From NCBI GenBank assembly GCA_009192285.1, contig CM018603.1, positions 5,701,613 through 5,765,612 of the forward strand: a stretch of DNA of 64,000 bases, read 5' to 3'. The notes under the pieces were generated by a model, which did not search any database, had not been told where the DNA came from, and was given only the letters and a program-made list of their open reading frames with translations. A program made the position numbers and the translations under genes. Position 1 is the stretch's first letter. Each line of letters opens with the position of its first letter. This stretch comes from Morchella semilibera (taxonomy: Eukaryota > Ascomycota > Pezizomycetes > Pezizales > Morchellaceae). Shown in pieces: positions 11,774-22,066 of the stretch.

Positions 11774-11844
11774 GGGTAGGGGTAAGTCTGTAGACGGTGG
11801 TCGTGGTTGCAACAGAAGTAGGTGTCTACAGACTTACCTACACC
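11774..11844. repeat. Inverted repeat with ~21-bp arms
   Basis: The left arm (11774-11795) contains GTAAGTCTGTAGAC and the right arm (11824-11844) contains its exact complement GTCTACAGACTTAC. Outer bases pair with small mismatches around a 28-nt loop. It could be a small foldback element, but no flanking duplication is clear. Confidence 0.6.
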
Positions 11845-11946
11845 GTAGCACATGTAGGTACATCACAGTACATGGCAGGTGTTCGTGTTGCTTGGCGGAA
11901 ATTCCTAGGCGAATGGCCACAATTGTACTATAGATTAGAGGAGAAG

Positions 11947-12174
11947 TGTCGTCCCGAGGAAGGGGACACCTGTAACCAAATATGAACTAGTGGGTATAAA
12001 AGTGGGAGAAGAGGAAGGTGGGGGACCTTCTTCTCTCCTTAAGCATCCAGAATAGAGATCTCACTATTCTAATCCTTTCTTCCAATCACGTTGACATATC
12101 AACATTTCTGTTCGGTTGTCAGCCCTTGAAACATCATTTTAATGCTTGGTCGGTTACCCGGTCTACCCGTCACA
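11947..12174. mobile_element. Possible solo LTR or gene promoter
   Basis: The segment opens with TGTCGTCCCG and can be closed at ...CCCGTCACA. It has TATAAAAG at 11995-12002 and a CT-rich stretch after it, which suits a Ty3/gypsy LTR. No target-site duplication is visible. The alternative is that this is simply the TATA box and pyrimidine-rich leader of the coiled-coil gene just downstream. Confidence 0.25.
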
Positions 12175-12259
12175 ATATATAACCATCGCCTTCTCGCTCT
12201 CTCCTAAGCTGCATAACACTATACCACTTCATACACGACCAAATACCTTCACCGTATAA

Positions 12260-13000
12260 TATAGCGATATAACTGACCAACCCAACTTCTTAATCCACGC
12301 CGAGAACCTCGACGTGATCAAAGATGAGGTCGCGCTCATCCCGAACATCGTCCCGCTCACTGCAGTTACGTTCCGGGAGGAAATGCAGAATATTTTGGGC
12401 GTCTTTGGGGCCGATATACGGGCAGAGATTGGCGCGATCCGTGACGAAATGCGAGCCAAGATTGGTGGGATCCGTGCCGAGATGGGCGAGATGCGAGCTG
12501 CGATGGGCCGGATGCAAGAGGAGATCGGCGGGATCCGCATGGAGGTCGGGGAGCTGCGCTGGGAGTTTCGCGAAAGGTATGTTCTAAACTGCAACAAAAC
12601 CCTCTCGTCCCAGCCCTCTTGTCCTCCCTCTGCCCACAAAGTACATCCCGCCTCCTCCTGCCATAATTAACAGCAAAAAACAGCCAACTACTGCTACCGA
12701 TGCGGCTTCACAATGCCACCGCGAGCGACGGGGCACCCCTCCGCTACCCGAACGGAGTGGCGGTTGAACGAGGTATGCCAGTCACGGAGACGCGATGTCT
12801 TGACCCTGAGTAGTAGGCTTACCTTCTCTCTCCCACCACCCCTTAGCTAGATCAGGTTGCTAATCCAGGGTAATCGCTGGGCAGGCGAACGATGTCGGGT
12901 GACGTCCGTGGCGCTTGGGCTCCCGCCACTAGCGAACCCGACGGTGGCGTTGCGAAGGAGGCAGATAGCAGACTATCTGGGAGTTACCTTGGCAGATTAA
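12260..13000 (+). pseudogene. Three-exon coiled-coil gene, Mug135-like, broken
   Basis: Exon 1 (12260-12576) is open and encodes ~105 residues ending in a heptad coiled coil of I-R-x-E-M repeats, then a GTATGT donor. Splicing to 12684, after a TTAAC branch and CAG acceptor (107-nt intron), keeps frame and gives 'MRLHNATASDGAPLRYPNG'. A second donor (GTATGC) follows at 12773. A third open segment (12851-13000, 50 codons) reads '...LGLPPLANPTVALRRRQI...' and ends at TAA. This order (coiled coil, N-A-x(n)-P-L-x-Y-P-x-G, closing LGLP...RR helix) resembles fungal Mug135-like proteins, but that assignment is from memory. Exon 1 has no ATG in frame, and exons 2 and 3 do not join in frame at either acceptor (12846, 12850). 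I therefore call it a relic with an unrecognised first exon or a lost start. Confidence 0.45.
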
Positions 13001-13410
13001 TCTCCAGACGGGCCATCTAGGGGGGCGGGGCGGACCTGGGTGCTCATTTGGTGGGGGACGGCGCTATTTCTTTGGTTGGGCTAGTTCTGCTTACACGCTC
13101 ACGCTCCTGTCCCGCTCAAGTTATCATCAGTCATCCTTCCTTACCGGTTGCGTTTCTGCATTCCTTGGTTGTTTGTTTACTTTTGACTCTTCGGCGCCTG
13201 GCTTTGGCTATCACACTCCTCTACACATACAATTTAAATTATCAATAGCAGAAGACTTCATGGCTAACTCTAAACTCACCCTCATTTCTCTAGCCTATCT
13301 CATCTCCAATCAGTAAAATGCTTAGCTCCGTACAAATTTAAATCCTCTTCCGTGGGGGTCAGCATAGAAGGAAGGTCCCGATAATTATACTTAGTCATGA
13401 ATTATCACTC
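13001..13410. other. Spacer
   Basis: Nothing recognisable. It ends at the left edge of repeat block 2. Confidence 0.5.
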
Positions 13411-13558
13411 TGTCAAAACCCCGTCCCCTACTACGCCCTGCAATCGTGTACCCCTTGCGCCCTCACCATACAATATCCAGAGGACAGTTCGCGCCACACA
13501 CATACAAAATCCTGCCATACTAGACAACTACGAGTCGCATACAAATTCAACGCGCCCC
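13411..13558 (+). repeat. Module A copy 4
   Basis: Begins TGTCAAAACCCC and ends AATTCAACGCGCCCC. Confidence 0.75.
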
Positions 13559-14644
13559 ATGCATGTAGGCACCTAGCCATTGGAACGTGTCCCCAATCTC
13601 CAGCGCATTCAAGCTCTTTCCCAACGCGTCTCGCACCCACCCCCCTACACCCACCTCCCCTACACCTACCCTGCCTCTACACCTGCCCCGCCTCTACACT
13701 CGTCCTGCCCTACACGCCCTTGCTATACTCCCTCCCGGATTTGGAAGCCACACCACCTGACTTCCTGCCCGCGACGGGCGGGCGCAGTGAGTGCTCCTTC
13801 GCACTCCCCCATGTCTACTCACGATCGCAGAGCAAGTGATAATATGTGATTGTGCATCGAACACATACTTTGCCAACGGCTTCACATCCACGTAAAAGTA
13901 TGCTTTTTCAACTGCTCTAGCTGCGCCTACAAATATGCTTTTTTGTAGAATGTAATCATGCTTTCTTCGAGCATAGAATTGTGGTTTTTAGAATCTTCGA
14001 AATCATACTTTTTTAGTGAATGAAAGCCACTAGGAAGCCACACCAAAATGGCGCTCTGCCTCTCTATTCGCGCTATTATGAAGATACACCCGAATGCTTT
14101 CCTGCCAACGGCGGGCGAGCTGAATGAACTCTGCTTGGCTCCCTCCAATATGGACTCGTGGTTCTGAGGGGGGTGGTAATCGATGATTCTGCATGGTTTG
14201 TAGATCACTTCACATCTACATGAAAGCGTACTTATTTGGCGCAACGAAACTGGTTTTTCTGGCGCATGAAATTGTGGTATTCAGACCTTTCGATATCATG
14301 CTTTTCTAGCGCAAGGAAGGCACTATAAGCCATACCCAAATGGTTTCCTATTGGGTGTGAGCGGGCGCAGTGAACTCCTGTATTCTTCCATATGGAGTCA
14401 TGCACCGTGGTGCGATTGTGGGGCGGGTGGTAGTTCACGATTCTCCATCGAATGCATCGCCTTTCAACGGCTTCACCTGTGCAAGCATACCTTTTTGGCG
14501 CATGCAAGCCATTAGGAAGCCAAACTCAAATGACTCGCTGCCAACGAAGGGTGGGCGCAGGTAACACTTGTCCGTGACCTTACATGTACTTTCATGGCCA
14601 CTATACCTGGGCTCTGGAAACACGTGTGCCCTCACAATAAGCTG

Positions 14645-14992
14645 CGTCTCTACCACCACCACCACCACCCTGCCCCCGCCCACCACCTGACCTCCACTTC
14701 TACTGCAACCAGGACGAACTCTACCGCAACCGACATCTCTACACCACCGTGACTTCGACCTCGACCACCACGTTCACCACTACCACCATCACCACCACCT
14801 CTACCGCCACCACCACTGCCTCCATCTCCGCAATCATGTATACCACCAGCTCAACCCCACCGTGATCTCAACCATCACTACCGCTTACATCGTGTCTTCG
14901 ACGACCGCCTCCACTCCCAGCATGCCCTCCACTCCGACCCCGATCACCACCACCACCTCTACCACCACCTCCTCGATCACTATATCAAAAGA
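14645..14992 (+). repeat. CCACCA-rich tract 2
   Basis: CCACCA, CTACCACC and CTCCACC triplet tract, lying between module C units as in block 1. Confidence 0.65.
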
Positions 14993-15445
14993 AAGGTATT
15001 CTCCTTGCACTCTGCCCCGGTAAACGCCTAGATAGCCTCCGCCCCGAATCTCATATCCGCAGAATCTAGTATTTCTGCTTTTGATGAGTGCGTTGAGAAC
15101 CTCTAAATTTTATCTGCAAACTCAAGGTAGGCACCTGCCAGTACTTCCCTTGCCAAACCCAAGTGTCTCCCTGCCTCTGCACCCGCTTCCATACCCTTGG
15201 AGCCATTACGGAGCCCAGCCAAATTGCTCCCTGCTAACGATGGGCGGGCGCTGTTAACTTTCGTTCGCGACCCTAGATGTGGAGGCGCAATTCTGGAGCA
15301 AGTGATAATCCAAGACTCTGTATAGGGTGCCTGGCTTCATCTGCGCCTGGAAATAAGCTTTTTTGGCGCCCTGAATAATGGTTTTTAGGTTGCTTTACAA
15401 CCTCATGGAAACATGCTTTTTCGACTCTGGCAGTATGCCGCCTCC

Positions 15446-15732
15446 CCCATCAATCAATCGTAAAATGAATGTTGCTTTCGTGCCTAGTCAAGGTGATTAT
15501 GTTTCGGATCATGTGTCCGGTATATATATATATCACTGTCGTATGTATCTATATAGGATATCCCTTTTGTACTCACTATTGTTAAAGTAACGAGGTCTAC
15601 TGCGTATTTCTGTGCCATATATTTCTTCTAATTACAAAAGGTTGCGCAGGCAGACAGTTGAGTGATAGTCTATCGCTATTTATAATTTCCTTTGTAGTAT
15701 ACAATTGGGTCAAGAATTTTGATGTACTTATC
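15446..15732. other. Array flank related to 6560-6664
   Basis: It shares GCGCAGG, a GAGTGATAGTCTAT copy (15660) and AAGAATT..GATGTACTTATC with the sequence left of the 227-bp MITE. It is therefore part of the composite repeat unit and serves as that MITE's empty site. A TATATATATA run lies near 15521. No gene. Confidence 0.5.
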
Positions 15733-17378
15733 AGGCTGACCGTTGGTGCTTCGGCGCAGGCGGGCCTATTGCTTTATTTATTTATTCTTCTTCTAGGGTG
15801 TGGAAGTTGAGATCTAACTACACGTTGAGAAATGAGCGCATTATTAAGTTCAATGACTACGGAAGGTATTATACAATATCCAAGTAAGCAAGAACCGCTA
15901 CTAGATTGTGAATTTTAGGTACAGAAGCTATCTTTATCTATTTCTAGAAGCAATGTTTATCTGGTTCTCTGTTCTCGGAGTTCAGTAAATTCATGTTACT
16001 TAGCAGTTCTCTTTCCCCTTCCACCTCTGCCCCCTCCACCTCTGCCCCCTCAACCTCTGCCCCCTCCACCGCTCTTTTCTGCTACCTTTGACCTTGTTGT
16101 CCTCTTAGATACTTCATAGTCTGAGTCCTCAGAAATAACCTTCCTTTTATTGCCAACCGGCTCTTTGTACTCCTCTGAACCTCTGCCGGTACTGTCTGGA
16201 CGCTCATGTGGATCTTCCTTGACAACACCCAGATCCTCGTCCTCAGATTCAATTTGGATTACTCTTCTTGGTTTCTTTTGTGGAGTATTTTCGGTACTCC
16301 CTGTGAATATTCTTTTTCCCCCCCGTTGGAGCCTTGCCTCTGCTGCCCCTTTTGCTGTTTGAGGCCTACTTCCCTCTCTTGTAACTTGAATCTCGTAAGT
16401 ATGGCTTTTGATGTGTATAACTATTTCAAATTTCATATTCTTTGTCGAGCAGGGGCAAGATCGTGGAAGAACCTTTCCCACACATCTTGATACACTTTCA
16501 GTAGCTAGTACAATCCTCTCTTTAATCTGTCCACTCCAATTACTATTCCAAGCATGGTACTCCAATATAGCAATCAATTCGATCCATTGTTTTATGGCTA
16601 TGAAAAGCTCACTGTCCGTTTCCTTCATCAACTTGTGGTTAAGTAAGTCTAGTATTAAGACCACCGACCCTTCTAGGTCTTTCAGCTCATTACCACCTTT
16701 GATCTTGTATTTCAGGCAGTGGAGCAAAGTTTCAATCCTGTCTGTCGCTGTGCTACTCCAAGTGTAGCCTGCTAGGAGACCGCCGGTGGTGGTAAGGACG
16801 CAATGTATCCAACCAGCTGGGATAAATAAAGTAGACTTCGGAGATGTCTTTACAATCCTTCCGCCTGTCAAAAAAGGTGCAATCATGACAAGCTTAGATC
16901 CTAATGATCTCACCCGGCGAGAATCCCCACTACTGTGACCGTTTTCTTCCATATTCTTATGTAGAAATGCCTTGTCATAGAACTGCTTCTCATTCTCTGG
17001 GGTAGGTGGCCAGAGAAACCAAAACTTCTCTGCTTCAATTGGTGAAGCAATATTATCCTGTCCTCGGTCCACATGCAAATCAACCCAGCAGTGAAGGGGG
17101 GTCGTATTGTACCCAACACATCCTATCCGGTGACCTCTTTCAAGAGAGACAGGTAGGGATATGGGGTATTCACGGCAAAGCTCGCTTGGGTGCTTATCAA
17201 TCGCGTATTGAACCTCGGCAGGACTATGCTTCTTACCATGAAGCTGGTATATTATGCTGTAATAGTCCGCATCTTCCGGTTCCAATACCGTTCCGGGCTA
17301 CAAGATGTTAGCATGTGTTGATCCCGGAGTGGGAGTAGTGATATTACCAGCCGTGGTGCCTGAAAGCATGCAAGACCT
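15733..17378 (-). pseudogene. Truncated JmjC gene segment inserted in the array
   Basis: This segment is colinear with 24482-26038. It carries the 3' flank, the whole JmjC exon, the 50-nt intron (17298-17347) and ten codons of the preceding exon, then stops. Its left neighbour is ...GTACTTATC and its right neighbour is module A (TGTCAAAACC). In block 1 those two pieces are directly joined (6893-6910), so the gene segment interrupts a pre-existing array unit. The right junction shares TG (17378-17379) with both parents. No long target duplication is seen, which argues for a repair-mediated patch rather than ordinary transposition. Confidence 0.65.
16050..17297 (-). CDS. JmjC-like (cupin) domain exon, copy 1
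   Basis: Open exon of ~415 codons entered from the CTTGTAG acceptor at 17298; it has no ATG of its own. A JmjC-type cupin occupies about the first 190 residues. The iron-ligand pair HVD lies in 'DLHVDRG', then WFLWPP, and the distal His is in 'FIPAGWIHC', so the H-x-D...H triad of Fe(II)/2-oxoglutarate oxygenases is intact. The tail is charged ('SEDSDYEV', NKRK) and ends in an RGG-like repeat GGGGRG built on a 15-bp DNA repeat. A TGA sits where the neighbouring repeat units have GGA. Because the N-terminal zinc-finger exon is missing, the copy is probably not expressed as a full protein. It stays open and close to copy 2 (by eye more than 90% identical), so the duplication is recent. Confidence 0.65.
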   Translation of the reverse strand, partial: PGTVLEPEDADYYSIIYQLHGKKHSPAEVQYAIDKHPSELCREYPISLPVSLERGHRIGCVGYNTTPLHCWVDLHVDRGQDNIASPIEAEKFWFLWPPTPENEKQFYDKAFLHKNMEENGHSSGDSRRVRSLGSKLVMIAPFLTGGRIVKTSPKSTLFIPAGWIHCVLTTTGGLLAGYTWSSTATDRIETLLHCLKYKIKGGNELKDLEGSVVLILDLLNHKLMKETDSELFIAIKQWIELIAILEYHAWNSNWSGQIKERIVLATESVSRCVGKVLPRSCPCSTKNMKFEIVIHIKSHTYEIQVTREGSRPQTAKGAAEARLQRGGKRIFTGSTENTPQKKPRRVIQIESEDEDLGVVKEDPHERPDSTGRGSEEYKEPVGNKRKVISEDSDYEVSKRTTRSKVAEKSGGGGRG

Positions 17379-17524
17379 GTCAAAACCCCGTCCCCTACTC
17401 CGACCCGCAATCGTGTACCCCTTGCGCCTCCACCATACAATATCCTGAGGCCAGTTCGCGTCACACACATACAAAATACTGCCACGCTGGACAACTACGG
17501 GTCGCATACAAATTCAACGCACCC
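17378..17524 (+). repeat. Module A copy 5
   Basis: Begins TGTCAAAACCCC at the junction with the JmjC segment and ends AAATTCAACGCACCC. Confidence 0.8.
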
Positions 17525-18138
17525 ATACCTGTGTCCCCAATCTCCATGAGATCCATCCTACTTCCCAATACGTCTCGCACCCATTACCTCTACACTCCCC
17601 CTACCTCTGGCAACAGATTTTGAATCCACACCCACATGGCCCCCGGCTAGCGATGGGCGGGCACAGCGAGTGCTCGACCTTACACATAGAAGAATTGCGT
17701 CATTCTGAAGCAGGTGATAGTGTGTAGTTCTGTATCGAATGCATTCTTGTTTGACTGCTTCACCTCCCCATATCCTCCTGCCGGGCGCGAGTGGGTGAAG
17801 TTATCTCTCGTTCGCACTCTTTCATCTGTATTCATGATTGTAGAACATACTATGTGATTATGCATTAAACGCATGCTTTTTCGATGCCTTCACGAAAGTC
17901 TACTTTTCATGGTCTATAGACTACTAGGAGTAATGCTTTTCTAGTGCATGGAAGACATTAGGAAGCCATATCCAATTGCTTCCTCCCTCTACACTCGCTT
18001 CCGCCATTATGAAGCCAGACTCACATGGCTTCACGCCTGTGCATCCACCCCCACACCCTTCCATATGAGGTTGTCAACCTAGCGAAGGTTATAATCTATG
18101 GTTCTGCATTATCTGCATGCTTTCATAATTACTTCACC

Positions 18139-18280
18139 TATTAAAACCCCTTCCCCTTACCCCCAGTATTCGTGTACACCCTGAGCCTCCACAATACAAT
18201 ATCCTGAAGCCAGTTCGCATCGCATACAGGATACTGCCACGCTGGACAACTACGGATCGTATACAAATTCAACGTACCCA
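18139..18280 (+). repeat. Module A copy 6
   Basis: Diverged start TATTAAAACCCC; ends AATTCAACGTACCC. Confidence 0.65.
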
Positions 18281-18374
18281 TGCTCATGGGCACATGGCCA
18301 TAGGAATGTGTCCCCAATTCCCACCACATCCAATCCAGCCGCGACAGGGACTCTTCACCAAAAGATCACTATCC

Positions 18375-18521
18375 TGTCAAAACCCCACCCCCTACTCCGC
18401 CCCGCAATCGTGTACCCCTTGCGCCCCCACCATACAATATCATGAGGCCAGTTCGTATCACACACATACAAAATACTGCCACGCTGGACAACTACGGGTC
18501 GCATGCAAATTCAACGCACCC
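18375..18521 (+). repeat. Module A copy 7
   Basis: Begins TGTCAAAACCCC and ends AATTCAACGCACCC. It lies only about 95 bp after copy 6. Confidence 0.8.
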
Positions 18522-19813
18522 ATACTCGTGTCCCTAATCTCCATTAGGTCTATCCTCGTTTCCAACACGCCTCGCACCCCACCCCCTCTACACTCATCTT
18601 ACCCCCTAAATTCGCCCTGACTCTGCCCGCTGATTTGAGAGCCATATACACATGCCCTCTTGCCAGCGATGGGCGGGTAGAGTGAATGCTTATTCACGAC
18701 TTTTCATGTAGAAGCATGTACCATGGCGTGATTCGGAACCAGGTAATAGTATGTGGTTGGGCATCGAATACATCCTTTTTTGACCACTTCACCTCCACAC
18801 ATTCCCTCGCCGGGCGCTGGCGGGTGCAATTAACTCTCTCTTGCATCCTACTATTTAGAGTCACAGTTCAAGAACAAGTGACAAATGTGCATCGAACGCA
18901 TGCTTTTGAACCGCTCCAACTGCGCCTGGAAAGATACTTTTTTGTAGAATGGAATTATGCTTTTTTGGAGTATGGAATTGTGGATTTTAGACTCTTCGAG
19001 AGAATGGTTTTTTGGTGAATGAAAGCTATTAGGAAGCCACACCTGTATGGCCCTGTGCCTCTGTATTCGCTCAACTCCATGGAAGCCATCACGAAGCCAC
19101 AAACATATGGCCTTCTCACATGCGTAGGCGGGCGGAGTGAATCCTCGTTCATACCCTTCCATGTGAAGTCACGATCCTGAGGTAGGTGATAACTGTAGAT
19201 CATATACATGTTTTTTTCTAGCGTGAAATCAAGATTTTTGGATCTTGTCGTCGTGGTTTTTAGATCCTTCGATATCATACTTTATTGTTGCGTGAAAGCC
19301 ATTAGCTTGCCACACCCAAATGGCGCCCTCTGAACTCGCTCTCACTCCATAGAAACCATTAGGAAGCCACACCCATATGGTTTCCGCCTCTGCACTCACT
19401 TCCAGATCTGAAGGCCGTCACGGAGCTAAACACACATGGCACTCTGCCAGCGATTGGCAGCATAGTGGATCCTCGATCATATTATTCCATCTGGAGGCAT
19501 CCATTATGGCGAGATTGCGGAGCGAGTAATAATCCATAGTCCTGCATCAAATGTATCTTTTTTAGACTGCTTTACCTAGACCTGGGATCATGCTTCCGCG
19601 ACTACTTCTCCTGCGCGTCAAAACAGAATTTTTAGACCGCTGGGTATCAAGCTTCTTTGGTGCATGGGGGCTACTAGGATACCACACCAAAAGGCTCCCT
19701 GCCGCTACACCTGCCTCTACACCCTGGGAGCTATTATGGAGTCACACCCAAATGGCCTCCTCCGTCTGCAGTCGCTCCCTCACCATGGAGGCTATCTCTA
19801 ACCCATACACATC

Positions 19814-19960
19814 TGTCAAAACCCCGTCCCCTACTCCGACCCGCAATCGTGTACCCTTTGCGCCCCCACCATACAATATCCTGAGGCCAGTTCGCGTCAC
19901 ACACATACAAAATACTGCCACGCTGGACAACTACGGGTTGCATTCAAATTCAATGCACCC
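19814..19960 (+). repeat. Module A copy 8
   Basis: Begins TGTCAAAACCCC and ends AATTCAATGCACCC. Nearly identical to copy 5. Confidence 0.8.
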
Positions 19961-20924
19961 CCAGCAACCACGCAGGCCCCTGCGCATAACTTGTCCCTGA
20001 TCTCCAGCCTACTTCCCAGCGTGTTTGCACCCACTGCCTCACACTCGCCCTGCCTCTACACTCGCCCTGGATCTGGCCGCAGATTTGGAATCCATACACA
20101 CATAGCCTTCTGCCACTGATGGGTGGGCACAGTCAGTGCTTGTTCACGTCCTTACACGTAGAAGCATGCACCATGGCGCGGGCGGGTGCAGTTAACTCTC
20201 ATTTGCACACTACCATAAATACTAGTTGCGATTCTAAAACAAGTGATAGTATGTGATTGTACATTGAACGCATGGTTTTTTGACTAATCCAGCAGCGAAC
20301 CGGCACAGTGAGCCCTCCCTTCGCGCCCTTGCATGTGGAGGCATGCACAATATTACTGAAGTAATAATAAAAAAAAAGAGGCATGCACAATGTGTGGAGT
20401 GAGTGACAATCAACATGCCTTGTCGACGATCTCGCATCCACATGGAACCATGTTGCTTTGGCACACGGAATCGTGGCCTTTACCTTGCTAGGAACTACAC
20501 ATTTCTGGCGCAGCGAAGCCACCAGGCCACACTCATATTGCTTCCTCTCTAGACTTGCTTCCACATTATAGAGCCAAACCCATACGGTTTCCTACCGGGC
20601 TGGACGGGCGCAGTTAACACTTGCTCGTACCCTTCCATGTGGAGCCGTGACTCTGCATCATATGAAATTTTTTTGATGGCTCCACATCCAAATAGGGACA
20701 TACTTTATAGGCTGCTCCGCTAGGGAGTGGGGACATGCCTTCTTAGTGTATGGAAGGCATTAGGAAGCCTCCAAATGGCTTCCTGCCTATGCATTCACTT
20801 CCATATCCTGTAAGCCACACCCAAATTCCTCCCTTCCTCTACGCTCACTCCCACACCCTGACTTAAAGCCACAAATATATGGCTCTCTGCCTTCGCACTC
20901 GCTTCCACACCCTGCGTCACGACA

Positions 20925-21360
20925 CTACTACCACCACACTTTACCTCCACCGCATGCTGGACCACCACCACTTCCAGAACCGTGAGCTTGAACTCCACCA
21001 CCACCACTACCACCCTCACCATATTCTGGGCCGGAATCACGATTACGACCACCACTACCACTACGGCACTCTGGGCCATGAGACCACCACCACCCCACCT
21101 CTACCTCCACCGTGTGCTTGACCCCCACCGCCCCCACCACTAACCTGAGATCGGCCCCCACCACCGCCACCACCAGTACCCCCACCCGGTCCCCGACCAG
21201 AACGGCAATTACGACCATCACTACCACTACCATACTCCAGTTCTCGACTACCACCGTCATCTCAACAACGGCTACTGTCTCCACCACTACCACCACCACC
21301 ACCAGTACCACCACCATCATCATCACATCCACCATCACCATCACCTCTGCCTCCTACACT
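20925..21360 (+). repeat. CCACCA-rich tract 3
   Basis: Triplet tract of CCACCA, CTACCACC and ACCGTC units, bounded by module B/C sequence. Confidence 0.65.
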
Positions 21361-21534
21361 TGCGCCCACAACCTGGAAGCCATTATGGAGCCACACCAAT
21401 ATGGCCTCCCACCGGGCGTGGGCGGGCGCAGTCAATCCTCGTTCGCGATCTTACATGTACTTTCTTGGCTGCTTCATCTGCGCTAGGAGCCTGCGCTTGG
21501 AAGACGCGTATTTTTCACAATAACCTGTGCCCTC

Positions 21535-21960
21535 ACCCTCAACTCTATCGATACCACCACCTCCACCGTGTCCCCGACTACCACCAGGGCCACGACCACC
21601 ACAACCACCATACCTCCACTTCAACTACCACCTCCATCATACTCTTCACGACCGCCACCAACACCGTGTCCTCGACCACCACACCCTACCTCCCACCCTA
21701 CCTCCTACCTCCACCGTGGTCTCGATCGTGGTCCTAGCCTCGGCCACCACCACGACCACCATACCTCCACCACAATCTTGATCTTCACCTCTACCGTGAT
21801 ATTGACCCTGACCACCACCCACACCTCTATCACCACTACCACCACCACCTCAACCTCCACCGTACCTACCCCCACCACTGTATCCTTGACCATGACTACC
21901 ATCACCACCACTATAACCATACAAGCATTTCCACCATCCTTTCCGCTGCCACCGCGGACT
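21535..21960 (+). repeat. CCACCA-rich tract 4
   Basis: Same type of tract as at 20925, separated from it by about 170 bp of module C sequence. It ends beside the 99-bp MITE. Confidence 0.65.
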
Positions 21961-21967
21961 ACATGTA

Positions 21968-22066
21968 CAGCGGCGGGTAATAAGTCATTGGATGATCTAA
22001 CCAGAATTTTGCCTGCAAACGCGCGTTCTGGTGACGTTCCGTCCGACGACTTATTACCCACCGCTG
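21968..22066. mobile_element. 99-bp foldback MITE
   Basis: Ends CAGCGGCGGGTAATAAGTC and, reverse complemented, CAGCGGTGGGTAATAAGTC, with pairing continuing inward through ACCAGAA...TTCTGGT, so almost the whole element folds on itself. TA dinucleotides flank it (21966-21967, 22067-22068). Size, CAG-type ends and TA flanks fit a Tc1/mariner/pogo-derived MITE. No coding capacity. Confidence 0.7.

Larger units (their letters stand above)
10294..11946. other. Non-coding spacer with palindromes and short repeats
   Basis: No gene seen. The stretch holds copies of the GAGTGATA motif (10295, 11021), two hairpins (10415-10430, 10939-10962), many TGATGCATT words (10520-10840), a minisatellite (11368-11545) and a large inverted repeat (11774-11844). 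Confidence 0.5.
13411..15445. repeat. Composite degenerate repeat array, block 2
   Basis: Same modules as block 1: module A at 13411, then module C cores near 13773, 14108, 14362, 14544 and 15237, with a CCACCA tract between the fourth and fifth. Frames are inconsistent between units, so it is non-coding. Confidence 0.7.

Noticed and set aside
17252-19943. Recurring minus-strand ORFs with 'CMCVTRTGLRILYGGG'
   Set aside because: They are the antisense of module A and appear wherever it is well preserved. They end in the variable flanks.
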